64,000 nt of DNA from Oscillospiraceae bacterium (GCA_017438745.1 JAFRUS010000053.1:1-64000), one strand, 5' to 3'; positions 27,692 to 37,466 are shown, counted from the stretch's first letter. Translations and numbers: made by a program. Notes: generated by a model from the sequence alone, not told the origin.

Positions 27692-27811
27692 GTTTTCCTC
27701 CTGTTTTTCGCGGGATGTAATTAATGTGTTTATATTACGGCAATATGCCGTGAAAAACTTTTATAAGTATAATAATATCACACAGATGATCAAAAGTCCA
27801 GTGTTATTTTG

Positions 27812-29473
27812 TCAAGCATTCTGAACACGTACATTTAATTTGCGGATGCTGCTTTTTGCATGCATCTTTTTCTTTGCAATATACATCTTCTCATCAGCAC
27901 GGACCATTATCTGCTCGTATGAGCTGTCATCCTGCTGATACGACGCATAACCGGCTGCAATACTGAGAATAAAATCTTCATTTTCAGCAAACTCTTCAAA
28001 ATATGTGCGTTTCCTGTTGTATTCATCAGCTTTATTATAAAGCGCAGCTATTTTCGCTTCAAGCTCCGCTTCATCAGCCTTACTGATAAGTGCTATAAAT
28101 TCATCACCGCCTACACGGTAGACCTTATCGAAAACAGATGAAATGCATTCCGATGCACATCTTAAGAGCACATCGCCGCCTGCATGACCGAATGTATCGT
28201 TGGTATATTTCAGATAGTTAAGATCAAGCGAAACAATGCTTATGCTGTTAAGAGGCATCTTCTGCGCATCTCGCTCCAGAGCGTAACGGTTGCCGAGCTT
28301 TGTCAGATTATCGCTGTATGCAATCTCGTGAAGAAGTTCATTTTCACGTTCTCTGAAAAATCCGTTCATAAGTTTCTGCATACCGTCAACAATCGCTATT
28401 GCGTTATACATGAGCAAACCTATCTTGGTGAAATAGGACTGATGACCAAGGGTGGATACAAAAACAAAAAAGAAAACATTTATCAGAATGAAAAGAAGAA
28501 GAACAACAATAGCGGTCCTGTTGAGGAATGTCATTTTTCTGAATTTCCGTGCGATCATGAAAACAGATATTAATGCAAAAAGTCCCAGTGAAACGACAAA
28601 GATCTTGATTGTTCTGGTGTAAGAAGCAATACCGGTGAAATGTATCACGGAAAGTATCACATCCAGAACAGCAAAAGCGTAAAACACCCATTTCATATTC
28701 AGTTCCGGAACGATATCTTCAAAATATATGATAGCCAGAAGCGGAAGCAGGTACAGTGCAAAATAGTTGAGATAGTACTGCGTCACCGGATTCTGAAAAA
28801 TGTACTGATTGGTAAACAGCGGACAGTTCGTATAAATTGTAAAGACAACCGCCACCGAACCAAGGGACAGCGCTTCCGGAATCGGACTGTGCATGATCAC
28901 GCTGAACAGGTAAATGATAATAAGCAGCAAACCGAATATGATAAGCGCCACATTTGGGATAAAAGATATCAGTTCCTCACTCAGATATCCGTAGATAAGT
29001 TCGTTTCGTGAACCTAACGCAACGTCATAGCTTTTTAGAAACTTGTTTGCATATGCGGTCTCGATGCGGATCAGTATCTGTCCTTCACCGGAATCCGGCA
29101 GCGGAATAAAGTGCGTATATGTGCCCGGTGATTCAGTGAAATGCGTTTTTTCACCGAAATGATAAAGTCTGGTCTTTCCCTCTTCATTCACGAAATACGC
29201 ATCAAGATAAGAATCGTTTGTACGGAATGATATCACCTTACCGAGCATATTATTCTCAAGGTCATGAGACATTTCCAGTACATAAGACACGGTATTATTA
29301 TCGTAGTAAGAATCAGCTGTTTTCTCCGCTTCATGTGTTTCCCAGCCGACCATATATTTTAATGAATCCGCTGCATTCGGTACTCCTTTCACAATTACTC
29401 CGGATATCACCAGTATCACTGTGAACAGGAAGGCCATTGTAATTACAGCAGCTTTCTGAGGACTTTTAATCAA
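27812..29473 (-). CDS. Membrane diguanylate cyclase with 7TM-type sensor
   Basis: 553 residues. An N-terminal TM helix and an extracellular beta-rich domain (to about 170), then about seven TM helices (175-375). This resembles the 7TMR-DISM layout. The C-terminal GGDEF domain has NLTKLGNRYALERD and YRVGGDEFIAL, and no RxxD inhibitory site. It makes c-di-GMP in answer to an outside ligand. The start is TTG (29473), with GGGGAGGGG upstream. Confidence 0.9.
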   Translation of the reverse strand: MIKSPQKAAVITMAFLFTVILVISGVIVKGVPNAADSLKYMVGWETHEAEKTADSYYDNNTVSYVLEMSHDLENNMLGKVISFRTNDSYLDAYFVNEEGKTRLYHFGEKTHFTESPGTYTHFIPLPDSGEGQILIRIETAYANKFLKSYDVALGSRNELIYGYLSEELISFIPNVALIIFGLLLIIIYLFSVIMHSPIPEALSLGSVAVVFTIYTNCPLFTNQYIFQNPVTQYYLNYFALYLLPLLAIIYFEDIVPELNMKWVFYAFAVLDVILSVIHFTGIASYTRTIKIFVVSLGLFALISVFMIARKFRKMTFLNRTAIVVLLLFILINVFFFVFVSTLGHQSYFTKIGLLMYNAIAIVDGMQKLMNGFFRERENELLHEIAYSDNLTKLGNRYALERDAQKMPLNSISIVSLDLNYLKYTNDTFGHAGGDVLLRCASECISSVFDKVYRVGGDEFIALISKADEAELEAKIAALYNKADEYNRKRTYFEEFAENEDFILSIAAGYASYQQDDSSYEQIMVRADEKMYIAKKKMHAKSSIRKLNVRVQNA

Positions 29474-29779
29474 AAGCTTCCCCTCCCCTGTATATCATAA
29501 TTCACTGATCACTATATCTGCATTCTACTTCTGCAGACCTGTTTATATTTCAGAGCAAACCACATACATCTGCGTCTGCTGAAACTTTAACCCCATTATT
29601 CATAACTGTTATTTTATACAGTTTTTCAATTTATATTATATCATAATTCGCTGTATTTTTCAATACCTGAGCTGTGCATATATTGCTTTTTTTATCATGC
29701 TGTGTTATTCTTTATAATGACTCAATAAATTACGTTCAAAATAATCTGAAATACAAATACGAAAAGGCGGCATAATAAC
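29474..29779. other. Intergenic region between divergent genes
   Basis: It holds a 17-bp direct repeat (TATATCATAATTCRCTG at 29491-29507 and 29637-29653, one mismatch) and a promoter for the leftward cyclase. A TATAAT at 29713-29718, with a weak -35, may serve the rightward gene. No small gene was seen. Confidence 0.5.
29635..29663 (-). promoter_or_regulatory. Predicted promoter of the 7TM diguanylate cyclase
   Basis: Minus-strand TTGAAA, 17 nt, TATAAT; one copy of the 17-bp direct repeat lies over the spacer and could be an operator. Confidence 0.55.
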
Positions 29780-30793
29780 ATGTTAAACGGAAAAAGAATA
29801 ATCTGGTTCAATCACTGGTTCACACAGGCCTACAACTTCATCGAACTTCTTAAGCAGGATCCTCGTAATTACGTAATTGCAAGTGCAAAGAAAGTACCTT
29901 TTGCCTTCGGAGCAAGTGCGGATGAGCGATATCCTGAACCGACAGGTATAAGCGGTGAAGACTATGTGGAATGGTGTCTTGATTTCTGTAGAAAACATTC
30001 AGTCGATGTGTTCTTCGCCAAAAGATTTCGTGCAGATATCGAAAAACATCCTGACCGTTTTGTCAAAGAAGGTATACATGTTGTCGCTGACGGAAATGCC
30101 GAACAGAACAGGATGCTCGACAGTAAATTTGAATCATGTAACTTCATGAAAGAGCATGACCTCTGCCCTGTTCCGCACATGGAACTTATAACTGATCCGG
30201 GTGATTTTGAACGCGCATACAGATTAATAAAGGAACACTACGGACCTGAGCATCACGTATGTATCAAGGCTGACCGTGACGAAGGCGGGATCACCTACCG
30301 CAGACTTTACGATGACGATGCTCCGAAAATATTCTCAGGAGATATCTGCTTCCGTTCATTTGCAGAAGATCTTAAAAACCGCGAAAAGTTCGTCCCTATG
30401 GTAGTAATGCCGTATCTTGATGAACCTGAGATAAGTATAGACTGCATGAGAACGCCGGACGGTCTTATAGCTGTTCCGAGACGCAAGATCGATACCCGAA
30501 TAACTGAACTCCGCTTTGACAAAGATCTTATCGAAACAGCAGAAAAAATAAGTGAAACAGTGAAGATAGAATATCCGTATAACATCCAGCTTCGTCCTCT
30601 GAACGGCAGAAACGTCTTTATGGAGATCAACACAAGAATGGCGGGCGGATGCTTCAAGGCAGGTCTGATTGGATGCAATTTTCCGCAGCTTGCCGTAAGC
30701 TATGCCTTCGGTGACCGCATTGACACGGAAAGGATTATCGAAGGATTTAAAAATGTTATGGTCGGTGAGGTTGCAGCCGCCGTAATTGTTTGA
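29780..30793 (+). CDS. ATP-grasp domain protein, carbamoyl-phosphate-synthase-like
   Basis: 337 residues. The N-terminal part resembles a pre-ATP-grasp domain. The middle has the ATP-binding Lys (HHVCIKADRDEGGITYRRL, about residue 165). The C-terminal part has the metal-binding MEINTRMAGGCFKAGL (about 280), where Glu and Asn coordinate Mg. Such enzymes join a carboxylate to an amine through an acyl phosphate. The substrate is unknown and no partner gene is adjacent. Confidence 0.85.
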   Translation: MLNGKRIIWFNHWFTQAYNFIELLKQDPRNYVIASAKKVPFAFGASADERYPEPTGISGEDYVEWCLDFCRKHSVDVFFAKRFRADIEKHPDRFVKEGIHVVADGNAEQNRMLDSKFESCNFMKEHDLCPVPHMELITDPGDFERAYRLIKEHYGPEHHVCIKADRDEGGITYRRLYDDDAPKIFSGDICFRSFAEDLKNREKFVPMVVMPYLDEPEISIDCMRTPDGLIAVPRRKIDTRITELRFDKDLIETAEKISETVKIEYPYNIQLRPLNGRNVFMEINTRMAGGCFKAGLIGCNFPQLAVSYAFGDRIDTERIIEGFKNVMVGEVAAAVIV

Positions 30794-30891
30794 CTTTTGC
30801 CGTACTTATATATTATAATAGAAATGATATAGTTCAGTGTTGATTAAACAAATCAGAAAAAGGAATACAGCAAACGGCTTTTACATTTGAG

Positions 30892-30985
30892 TAAGCGCTG
30901 ATTTATTCATAAATCAGCGTGAGGTTCGGGGCGAAGCCCCGGAAATCCCATCTCTGAAAATCCGGCGAAGCCGGATTTTCTAAAA
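30892..30985. repeat. Dispersed palindromic element, copy E (far end lost)
   Basis: It begins TAAGCGCTGATTTATTCATA and has the three hairpins (ATAAATCAG, GGGGCGAAGCCCC, AAATCCGGCGAAGCCGGATTT). It lacks the ATCAGTGTTTCCTTAA end. It lies upstream of the CotH gene, ending about 40 bp before its ATG. Confidence 0.85.
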
Positions 30986-31026
30986 GAAACTGGTTCTATT
31001 ATAAAAATTTATGAGGTGTATGTGTT

Positions 31027-33273
31027 ATGAAAACGCAAAAATGTATCAGTATTGCCTTAGCTGCATTACTGACAGCCGCTTCCCTTCTGCCGCAGACAGC
31101 AGATTCTTTTTTTAAGACAGATATTATTTCGGCAGAGGAAACGACGGATGCAACTGTCGAAGAAAAAGAAATAGGCTTCTCGCTTCCTTCGGGATATTAT
31201 AATTCTGAAATGAAGGTAGAACTTGCTTCAAAATCAGGCAGAACAATAGTTTACACAACAGACGGAAGTGATCCGACAAAATCTTCAACTGCACAGGTAT
31301 ATTCATCTCCCGTTACTGTAACCGACCGTACAAACGAGCCTAACATCTGGAGTTTATACGAAGAAAACGAAAACTCAGATCAGTCAATATCCAGACAGAC
31401 AGGATATAAAAAGCCGACTTACAATGTCGAAAAAGTCACGGTAATACGTGCCGCAGTCAAAAATGCAGACGGTTCATTCGGCAAGGTAGAAAGTGAGACC
31501 TATATCATAAAGAATGGTGTACTCAAACAGTTCGAAGATATAATGGTCGTATCACTCGTTACTGATCCGGATAATCTGTTTTCACCGGATACCGGTATTT
31601 ATGTGACCGGAAAACAGTATCTTGAATGGAGAAACAGTCCGTCATTCAACGCAAGAAAAAGCGCATGGGATACTGACAATATCTCGAACTTCTTCTCGAA
31701 AGGCAAGGAATGGGAACGTGAAGCTACTTTCTCTGTTTTCAGAAATGGTGAAGAAGTTGTCCACCAGAATGTCGGCATACGTATCAAGGGTGCTTCAACC
31801 AGAAATACGCCGCAGAAGAGCTTTAATATCTATGCAAAAAGCAAATACGGTCCTGCCAAGATCGAATATCCGCTTATAGACGGAAACAGCAAGTTAAGCG
31901 GAAAGATCATCGACAAGTACGATTCCGTATGCTTAAGAGCCGTAGGCGAAGACACAAGACTTCGTGACGGATTTGCGCAGAAGCTTCTTGCGGACAGAGA
32001 AGCTCTTACAACACAGGACATGCAGAAATGCGTAGTCTTCCTCAACGGTGAATACTGGGGTCTCTATGAGATGACCGAAAAATTCTCTGACCACTTCATA
32101 AAGTCGAATTACGGTATTGAAAAAGAGAACGTTGCCATGGTCAAGAACGGCGAGCATGAAGAAGGTCCGGATGAGGAAACAGAAAGCTTTATCAATTTTG
32201 CAGATACCTATGCAAAGAAGGATCTGACAAACGAAGAGAATTACAAGGCTGTATGTGATTTTATCGATATCGACAGCATGATCGATCACTATGCTGCTGG
32301 TATCTATCTGTGTACTTACGACTGGCCGAATCACAATTCAGGTGCATGGAGAAATATCGGTCCGGAGATCGAAGGCAATCCGTACAGCGACGGTAAATGG
32401 CGCTTCATGTCATTCGACTTCGACTACAGCATGGGCGCAACTTACGAGAATTTCGGTGGTGTGGAAGGATATGCATACGACAGCTTCAGACATATGGAAA
32501 ACATGGATGACGCTAAGGAAGAAGCACCGACAAATCTGTTTGTTGCCCTGATGAAAAACAAGGATTTCCAGAAGAAATTCATAAACGTGTACTGTGATCT
32601 CGCAAATGAAGTTCTTACTCCGGAAAAAGCAAATGCAATGGCTGAGAAATATCAGCAGGAATACACAGAACACATCGCAAACTCAACTGTACGCTGGTGG
32701 GGATATTTCGGCGGTTCAAAGGACAGCAATCTTTCCTACAACCGTGAACAGTACACCGGCAAGACTCTGCCGCAGATGAAGACCTTCTTCCGTGAACGTG
32801 CGAAGTATACTCTCGAAGATATGGAACAGTATCTTGGAATAAAGGAACAGGCACAGACTATCACTCTGAAATCCGGTAATGGCGGTAAGATCCGCATCAA
32901 CACGATAACTCCGGATTCTTCAAACGGCTGGACCGGCAGCTACTATCCGGAAGCTCCGGTAACACTTACTGCACTACCTGATGAAGGACATGCTTTTACA
33001 GGCTGGAGCGGAGATATTTCCGGCTGTGACACTACTGTTACAGTTACTCTGAAACAGGCTATGAGTATTGAAGCATCCTTTGGCGAAAAGAAAAGCACCG
33101 AAGGTGATATAAACACCGACGGCGCATTCGATTCACGCGATATTCTCGCTCTTCAGAAATATCTGCTCACAGGTGACGAAACTGAACTTAAAAACAAAAA
33201 TGCCGCTGACGCAGATGGAAACGGAAAGATAAATATATCTGACCTTATTTCTTTAAAGAGTAAGCTTTTATAA
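31027..33273 (+). CDS. Secreted CotH-kinase-family protein with dockerin
   Basis: 748 residues: signal peptide (to about 37), a chitobiase-like C-terminal-type domain (48-150, TIVYTTDGSDPTKSS), a CotH domain (about 165-600, with GIRIKGASTRNTPQKSF and the metal-binding RFMSFDFDYSMG), a repeat of the InlB/Listeria-Bacteroides kind (about 616-690, GHAFTGWSGDI), and a type I dockerin (695-748: DINTDGAFDSRDILALQKYL, DADGNGKINISDLISL). CotH proteins are atypical kinases known from spore coats; dockerin-bearing ones occur in ruminococcal cellulosomes. GAGGTG precedes the ATG. Confidence 0.93.
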   Translation: MKTQKCISIALAALLTAASLLPQTADSFFKTDIISAEETTDATVEEKEIGFSLPSGYYNSEMKVELASKSGRTIVYTTDGSDPTKSSTAQVYSSPVTVTDRTNEPNIWSLYEENENSDQSISRQTGYKKPTYNVEKVTVIRAAVKNADGSFGKVESETYIIKNGVLKQFEDIMVVSLVTDPDNLFSPDTGIYVTGKQYLEWRNSPSFNARKSAWDTDNISNFFSKGKEWEREATFSVFRNGEEVVHQNVGIRIKGASTRNTPQKSFNIYAKSKYGPAKIEYPLIDGNSKLSGKIIDKYDSVCLRAVGEDTRLRDGFAQKLLADREALTTQDMQKCVVFLNGEYWGLYEMTEKFSDHFIKSNYGIEKENVAMVKNGEHEEGPDEETESFINFADTYAKKDLTNEENYKAVCDFIDIDSMIDHYAAGIYLCTYDWPNHNSGAWRNIGPEIEGNPYSDGKWRFMSFDFDYSMGATYENFGGVEGYAYDSFRHMENMDDAKEEAPTNLFVALMKNKDFQKKFINVYCDLANEVLTPEKANAMAEKYQQEYTEHIANSTVRWWGYFGGSKDSNLSYNREQYTGKTLPQMKTFFRERAKYTLEDMEQYLGIKEQAQTITLKSGNGGKIRINTITPDSSNGWTGSYYPEAPVTLTALPDEGHAFTGWSGDISGCDTTVTVTLKQAMSIEASFGEKKSTEGDINTDGAFDSRDILALQKYLLTGDETELKNKNAADADGNGKINISDLISLKSKLL

Positions 33274-33299
33274 TCAGGACATATTTTAAGTGCTAAAAA

Positions 33300-33335
33300 G
33301 CGGCATTCCCGACTTAAGGAATGCCGCTCATTTTA
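33300..33335 (+). terminator. Terminator of the CotH gene
   Basis: 10-bp stem GCGGCATTCC/GGAATGCCGC, then TCATTTTA; probably also used by the convergent gene. Confidence 0.85.
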
Positions 33336-34895
33336 TTGTATATTTAAAGTTTTATATTTTACAGATTTTTTATCCAGACAATTCGTCAGTGATTTGTAAC
33401 CATATTGGCTTTCACATTCAGACAACAGCATTTTTCGATTATTATTAGTTTCTATTATAATACGATAGGTTGTCCATTTCCTGTATTTTGACTTATGATG
33501 ATTACTTTCTACTTTGATTCCGGAAATATCACTGTAATCCACTACCGTTAATCCACGGTTTAAGCCGATCAAAGCACTTGGTGTCGCAAGAACTGCTATA
33601 TCACTTAACCATACTGTATCTTTATCATTTGCAAGTTTGTCAATTTCTTCAGCCTTATATCTTCTGCCGCTGCATGCTGGTCTGATATTTTTAAGTGTAT
33701 ATATAAATGAAGGAGAGAAAAACAAAGCTATAATGATAAACGTAAGTCCGAATACGAGGATTATAGGGTGTTTACTCTTAACTTCTTCCCAGAGATTGAT
33801 CTTTGAACAATCCAGACAATAATATGCAAATTCTTCATCTTTAAGATTCTCCAGGTACCCTTTACTCTGATAATATTCCCTGATGACTTCCCGTATTTCT
33901 TTACGGGTAACGCCTATTCTTCGAATTCTTCCTCGAAGTTTTAACGAACCGTTAAATTCAGTTATCTTACTTTTATTTACATTCGATACCAGAATATGAT
34001 CATTTCCAGATTTCAGATCAAAAAAAACAGATCTGTCTTTACTGTAAACTTCCGTTGGAATTTCTTCAATTACAACACTGTACATAGTGTCATCGATATT
34101 ATCAGAATAATTATTGAACGGAATCGAATGCTCCGTGAGTAAATTTATAACAGGGCCTACGAAAGCCGATAAAAAAAGCGCCGCTCCGAAAATCAGGATG
34201 TACAGAGTTATTCTTGAATCAAGAACACTGGATTTGATATGATCACGAATATGCGAATTTGTATAGTTCTTTGTATATCTCTTTGTACTCTGTTCTAATT
34301 TTTCTTCAGCTTGCTTCCTTTTATCTTCCTGTTTTTTCTTTTTCTCTTCCTGTTTACGTACTTTCTCTTTTTCTTGCTCTTCATCATTCTCTTTTTCAGT
34401 ATTAAAGGAATATGTCAGAGATGCTGACAGTATCAGCATAAGTCCGCTTAATGACAACAACACTGCAGTTGCCCAGAATACACCTAGTTTTTTTATATCA
34501 CCTATATAATATTCATCCGGATCATCAGGGTTATAATGAATAGTAAGTTTGTCTCCCTCATTTCCATATGCTACACTGGCGTAAAGAGTTTCAAACTTAA
34601 ACCTTTTATCAGTGTCTACACAAATCATTATCTGGTGTCTTTCTCCTTTTCCGTTTCCAACATATTTGCTTTCGACGGAACGATCATAATCATAATAATT
34701 TTTAAGCTCAACACGTTCCACAATGCCTGTAGTTACACCTGTGCAGCTCTTCAAAGTACTGCTTGCGCTATAATATGATATGAAACCCGGTATACCGAAA
34801 AGAATCATTAAAATAATAGTTAGTGTAGGGAATTCGAGTTTCTTTTCATTGTTTTTAACTTTGTTATTTGTCTTTTTTCTGGAATTATTTTTCAT
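33333..34895 (-). CDS. DUF3592-like multipass membrane protein
   Basis: 520 residues. A TM helix at about 25-45, a DUF3592-like outer region (about 50-130, DKLTIHYNPDDPDEYYIGD), and a second TM helix (about 135-160). A charged coiled coil follows (about 165-205, EKENDEEQEKEKVRKQEEKK), then two more TM helices and a C-terminal PH-like domain. The role is unknown. No partner gene is adjacent. Confidence 0.7.
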   Translation of the reverse strand: MKNNSRKKTNNKVKNNEKKLEFPTLTIILMILFGIPGFISYYSASSTLKSCTGVTTGIVERVELKNYYDYDRSVESKYVGNGKGERHQIMICVDTDKRFKFETLYASVAYGNEGDKLTIHYNPDDPDEYYIGDIKKLGVFWATAVLLSLSGLMLILSASLTYSFNTEKENDEEQEKEKVRKQEEKKKKQEDKRKQAEEKLEQSTKRYTKNYTNSHIRDHIKSSVLDSRITLYILIFGAALFLSAFVGPVINLLTEHSIPFNNYSDNIDDTMYSVVIEEIPTEVYSKDRSVFFDLKSGNDHILVSNVNKSKITEFNGSLKLRGRIRRIGVTRKEIREVIREYYQSKGYLENLKDEEFAYYCLDCSKINLWEEVKSKHPIILVFGLTFIIIALFFSPSFIYTLKNIRPACSGRRYKAEEIDKLANDKDTVWLSDIAVLATPSALIGLNRGLTVVDYSDISGIKVESNHHKSKYRKWTTYRIIIETNNNRKMLLSECESQYGYKSLTNCLDKKSVKYKTLNIQ

Positions 34896-34925
34896 TGTAT
34901 TGTACCTGCTCCGTGTCGCTTTTTA

Positions 34926-34972
34926 TAAAAATAAAGCACGGTTATACGTTATATACCGTACTGCCGTGCTTC
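34926..34972 (-). terminator. Terminator of the fic gene
   Basis: Stem AAGCACGG/CCGTGCTT with a long loop; the minus strand continues TTTATTTTTATAAAA. Confidence 0.7.
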
Positions 34973-35066
34973 TAGTAATCTTTTGAATTACGTGTTTTCA
35001 CTTGATGGAGAGAACCGAAATCCCCCTATTGTGCGTACAATATATATTGTATGCCAGCCTTGTTAG

Positions 35067-36083
35067 TTAGTTCGCCGTTATTCTGTAACGCTGATTTCTG
35101 CTTCTCGGTTTGTCCGGAATTGTCATCTCAATAAGGCAATTTTCCAGTGCCGGTTCAAGATATCTTTTGCGGAATGAATTGCGGTCCCGCAGTGTCAAGC
35201 GTTCCATGATCTCTGCCGCAGATAAAACATCATTACCCAGTACATCCAGAAGCATGCGAACTTGCGGGGTAACTTGTGGGGTGACTTGCGGGCTAACTTG
35301 TGGGGTGCTCTGTCTTACTTTTTCACTCTGTTCCTGAATCGTGTCATAAATACAATCAAGCATAAACTCAATGAAAAGTGTACAGTCAGCCTGATTATCG
35401 CATATTTGAAGAACTTTATAGTAGTTTTCCTGATTAGCATATACGATAGATTCAATCGGAAGCATTGAAAAAATACTGTCCCACTGATTCAGCATAACTG
35501 TATGCCACAGTCTTCCCATTCTTCCATTACCATCAGTGAAGGGATGAATGACCTCTATCTCATAATGCACAATACACCCTTTGACAAGCATGTGCAAACG
35601 ACTTTCCCTGCTCCAGTCAAACAATTCTGTCATCAGTTTCGGAACAACTGCATGCAATGCGCCGAAATGTACAATTTGTCCAGTTCGGGAATCGGCAACA
35701 CCTACATTTGAGTTTCTGAATTCTCCTGCACTTTTTTCAAGACCGTTTGCCATAACACTGTGTGCTTTTAAAAAGTCATCAATGCTGTACGGATCAAGCA
35801 GATCAAGCTGTTCATAGATCTCAAATGCATTTTTGACTTCTTTAATATCCTTGGGCGGAGCGATCACGATCTTGCCGTTCAAAACCTCTGTGACCTGTTC
35901 AATCGTAAGAGTATTCGCTTCGATCGCAAGTGAACCCTGTACAGTACGAATGCGGTTTTTACGTCGTAAATTCAGATCAAGCTGAAAATTCTGATTCGCA
36001 GTCAGTTCGCCAAGCATTTTGGAAATATCTGCAATCTGATTCAGAATATCATAAGTGATTGTATAAATGGGTTTATAGCTCAC
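35067..36083 (-). CDS. Fic-family AMP-transferase-like protein
   Basis: 338 residues. The Fic motif HPFTDGNGRMGR is near residue 180. An upstream helix SLAIEANTL resembles the inhibitory motif (S-x-x-x-E). A C-terminal winged-helix-like domain follows a TPQV repeat linker. Such proteins move AMP or another phosphate group from a nucleotide onto target proteins. The start is GTG (36083), with AGGAG upstream. It lies near a HicAB pair in a region with toxin-antitoxin character. Confidence 0.93.
   Translation of the reverse strand: MSYKPIYTITYDILNQIADISKMLGELTANQNFQLDLNLRRKNRIRTVQGSLAIEANTLTIEQVTEVLNGKIVIAPPKDIKEVKNAFEIYEQLDLLDPYSIDDFLKAHSVMANGLEKSAGEFRNSNVGVADSRTGQIVHFGALHAVVPKLMTELFDWSRESRLHMLVKGCIVHYEIEVIHPFTDGNGRMGRLWHTVMLNQWDSIFSMLPIESIVYANQENYYKVLQICDNQADCTLFIEFMLDCIYDTIQEQSEKVRQSTPQVSPQVTPQVTPQVRMLLDVLGNDVLSAAEIMERLTLRDRNSFRKRYLEPALENCLIEMTIPDKPRSRNQRYRITAN
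35263..35310 (-). repeat. 12-bp tandem repeat in fic
   Basis: Four units of a 12-bp repeat encode TPQV/SPQV in the linker between the Fic core and the C-terminal domain. This linker type is common in the family. Confidence 0.8.
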
Positions 36084-36110
36084 AGTTCCACTCTCCTACA
36101 TTCTCTTTAT

Positions 36111-36245
36111 TTATCCATTCTTATTTTTCTCTGTAAAATAATCATTCAGACTATAATACAACGCTCTGAAATACTCCTCGGCATCCTGATATTCCGATAA
36201 ACCGGACACACTTCCATCTGTGTTGTTCCGATGCTTTATTACTTT
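36111..36245 (-). pseudogene. Possible gene remnant upstream of fic
   Basis: A start-less minus-strand frame ends at 36111-36113 and reads GLSEYQDAEEYFRALYYSLN, then a charged tail and TAA, 27 bp before the fic GTG. It looks like the C-terminus of a real protein with its front lost. A tiny ATG frame in another phase exists but does not look like a protein. Confidence 0.3.
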
Positions 36246-36380
36246 TCATTATACCATATCTGATTAGCTATATCAAACTCAAAACAGAACAAGTATTTTA
36301 ATCGATAGAAAACCATCCAATGAAATCAACCATATTCTCTTTTCATCCCTTACGGCGCTATTATATATATGTCGTTGCTC

Positions 36381-36407
36381 AAAGCTGCTCAGGACTGAGC
36401 AGCTTTT
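36381..36407 (+). terminator. Hairpin with T run
   Basis: AAAGCTGCTC/GAGCAGCTTT, then TTT. It is followed by two more small hairpins (TGCGCC-AAA-GGCGCA near 36413 and GGAACGCC/GGCGTCC near 36440) that resemble the 25-bp repeat family. Confidence 0.6.
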
Positions 36408-36580
36408 TCAATTGCGCCAAAGGCGCAACCTTTTTAAACGGAACGCCTTAGCGGCGTCCTATCATAAATGGGTAGATTAATTTGAAATATCCGTTTGTGT
36501 TCTGTTAGCAAATTTATTTTGGCTATCCGGTGAATAGAAAACTTTTTCCTCTTTATTCTTTTGAAGATATGTATTCTGTC

Positions 36581-36609
36581 TTGACATACGTGTTAATACG
36601 TGTTATAAT
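36581..36609 (+). promoter_or_regulatory. HicAB promoter with direct repeats
   Basis: TTGACA, 17 nt, TATAAT. The spacer holds the direct repeat TACGTGTTAATACGTGT, a likely binding site for the HicB antitoxin (autoregulation is usual in the family). Confidence 0.75.
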
Positions 36610-36628
36610 AATTACAGGAGGTGAACCA

Positions 36629-36814
36629 ATGACATACAGTGAACTCAAAAAAATCCTGAAAAAGAACGGATGTTATCCAGTTAAAGAAGGCGCAAGTCAT
36701 GAGATTTGGTTTAGTTCCAATACGGGCAAGAAGTTCACGGTAGGAAGACACAACACGCAGGAAATACCGACCGGAACACTCAAATCAATCATGAAGTCAG
36801 CAGGGATAGATTGA
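36629..36814 (+). CDS. hicA: HicA-type mRNA interferase toxin
   Basis: 61 residues, a small double-stranded RNA-binding-fold toxin with MTYSELKKILKKNGCYPVKE, the catalytic-type His in GASHEIWF, and VGRHNTQEIPTGTLKSI. It cleaves mRNA when free. AGGAGGTG precedes the ATG at 36629; a longer frame from 36530 would read through the promoter and is not used. It is cotranscribed with hicB, 53 bp downstream. Confidence 0.92.
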   Translation: MTYSELKKILKKNGCYPVKEGASHEIWFSSNTGKKFTVGRHNTQEIPTGTLKSIMKSAGID

Positions 36815-36867
36815 TCCCCGCCTGCTCCCGACATATATAATTTGAAATTATCAGAGGTGACTTATTT

Positions 36868-37260
36868 ATGGCTAAATATGCATATCCAGCAGTTTTCACT
36901 GCTGAAAACAATTCGTATTCTGTTAGCTTTCCTGATATCGACGGCTGCCTTACATTTGGCGAAACAATACCCGAAGCAATTGAGATGGCTGAAGACGCCC
37001 TCTGCCTTATGCTCTACGATTTAGAAGAAGAAGGTAGCGAGATTCCAAAACCTTCAGATGCTAAAGAACTTAAGGTCAATAACAATGAGTTTGTCACTAT
37101 GATAGCATGTGATACCGTAGAATACAGAAAATTTTACGATAACAAAGCTGTTAAAAAAACACTGACAGTTCCAAACTGGATGAACACACTTGCTGAAAAG
37201 GCTGGAATAAACTTCTCACAGGTTCTCCAGGAAGCACTTAAACAAAAACTCGGCTTATAA
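36868..37260 (+). CDS. hicB: HicB-type antitoxin
   Basis: 130 residues. The N-terminal HicB fold (YPAVFTAENNSYSVSFPDI, LTFGETIPEAIEMAEDAL) neutralises HicA. The C-terminal part (about 95-130, VPNWMNTLAEKAGINFSQVL) is a DNA-binding tail like those that repress the operon. The gene order toxin-antitoxin is normal for this family. Confidence 0.92.
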   Translation: MAKYAYPAVFTAENNSYSVSFPDIDGCLTFGETIPEAIEMAEDALCLMLYDLEEEGSEIPKPSDAKELKVNNNEFVTMIACDTVEYRKFYDNKAVKKTLTVPNWMNTLAEKAGINFSQVLQEALKQKLGL

Positions 37261-37406
37261 TAAAATTTTTACAGTAATTAAAATCGAAAAGGAGTTTATT
37301 TCAGAACTCTTCGTGTGAAATTTCGTGTGAACTTTTTTCTTAAAATATTGTTTTTACATGGAATATTTAAAGAAATTTCAGTTATTTTAAAATTCAAAAG
37401 CAAAAG

Positions 37407-37449
37407 AAAACCGCACATTTACGTAATTCATAGTAAACGTGCGGTTTTT
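37407..37449. terminator. Terminator after hicB
   Basis: Stem AAAACCGCAC/GTGCGGTTTT with an inner TTTAC/GTAAA pair and a T run on either strand. It lies 7 bp from the left repeat of the proposed element, so it may once have ended ssrA. Confidence 0.85.
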
Positions 37450-37455
37450 CAGTTT

Positions 37456-37466
37456 ATGGAGGCGGC
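37456..37466 (+). other. Left direct repeat (possible att site)
   Basis: ATGGAGGCGGC, identical in sequence and orientation to the end of ssrA at 54101-54111. The terminator at 37407-37449 would then be the original ssrA terminator. Confidence 0.45.
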
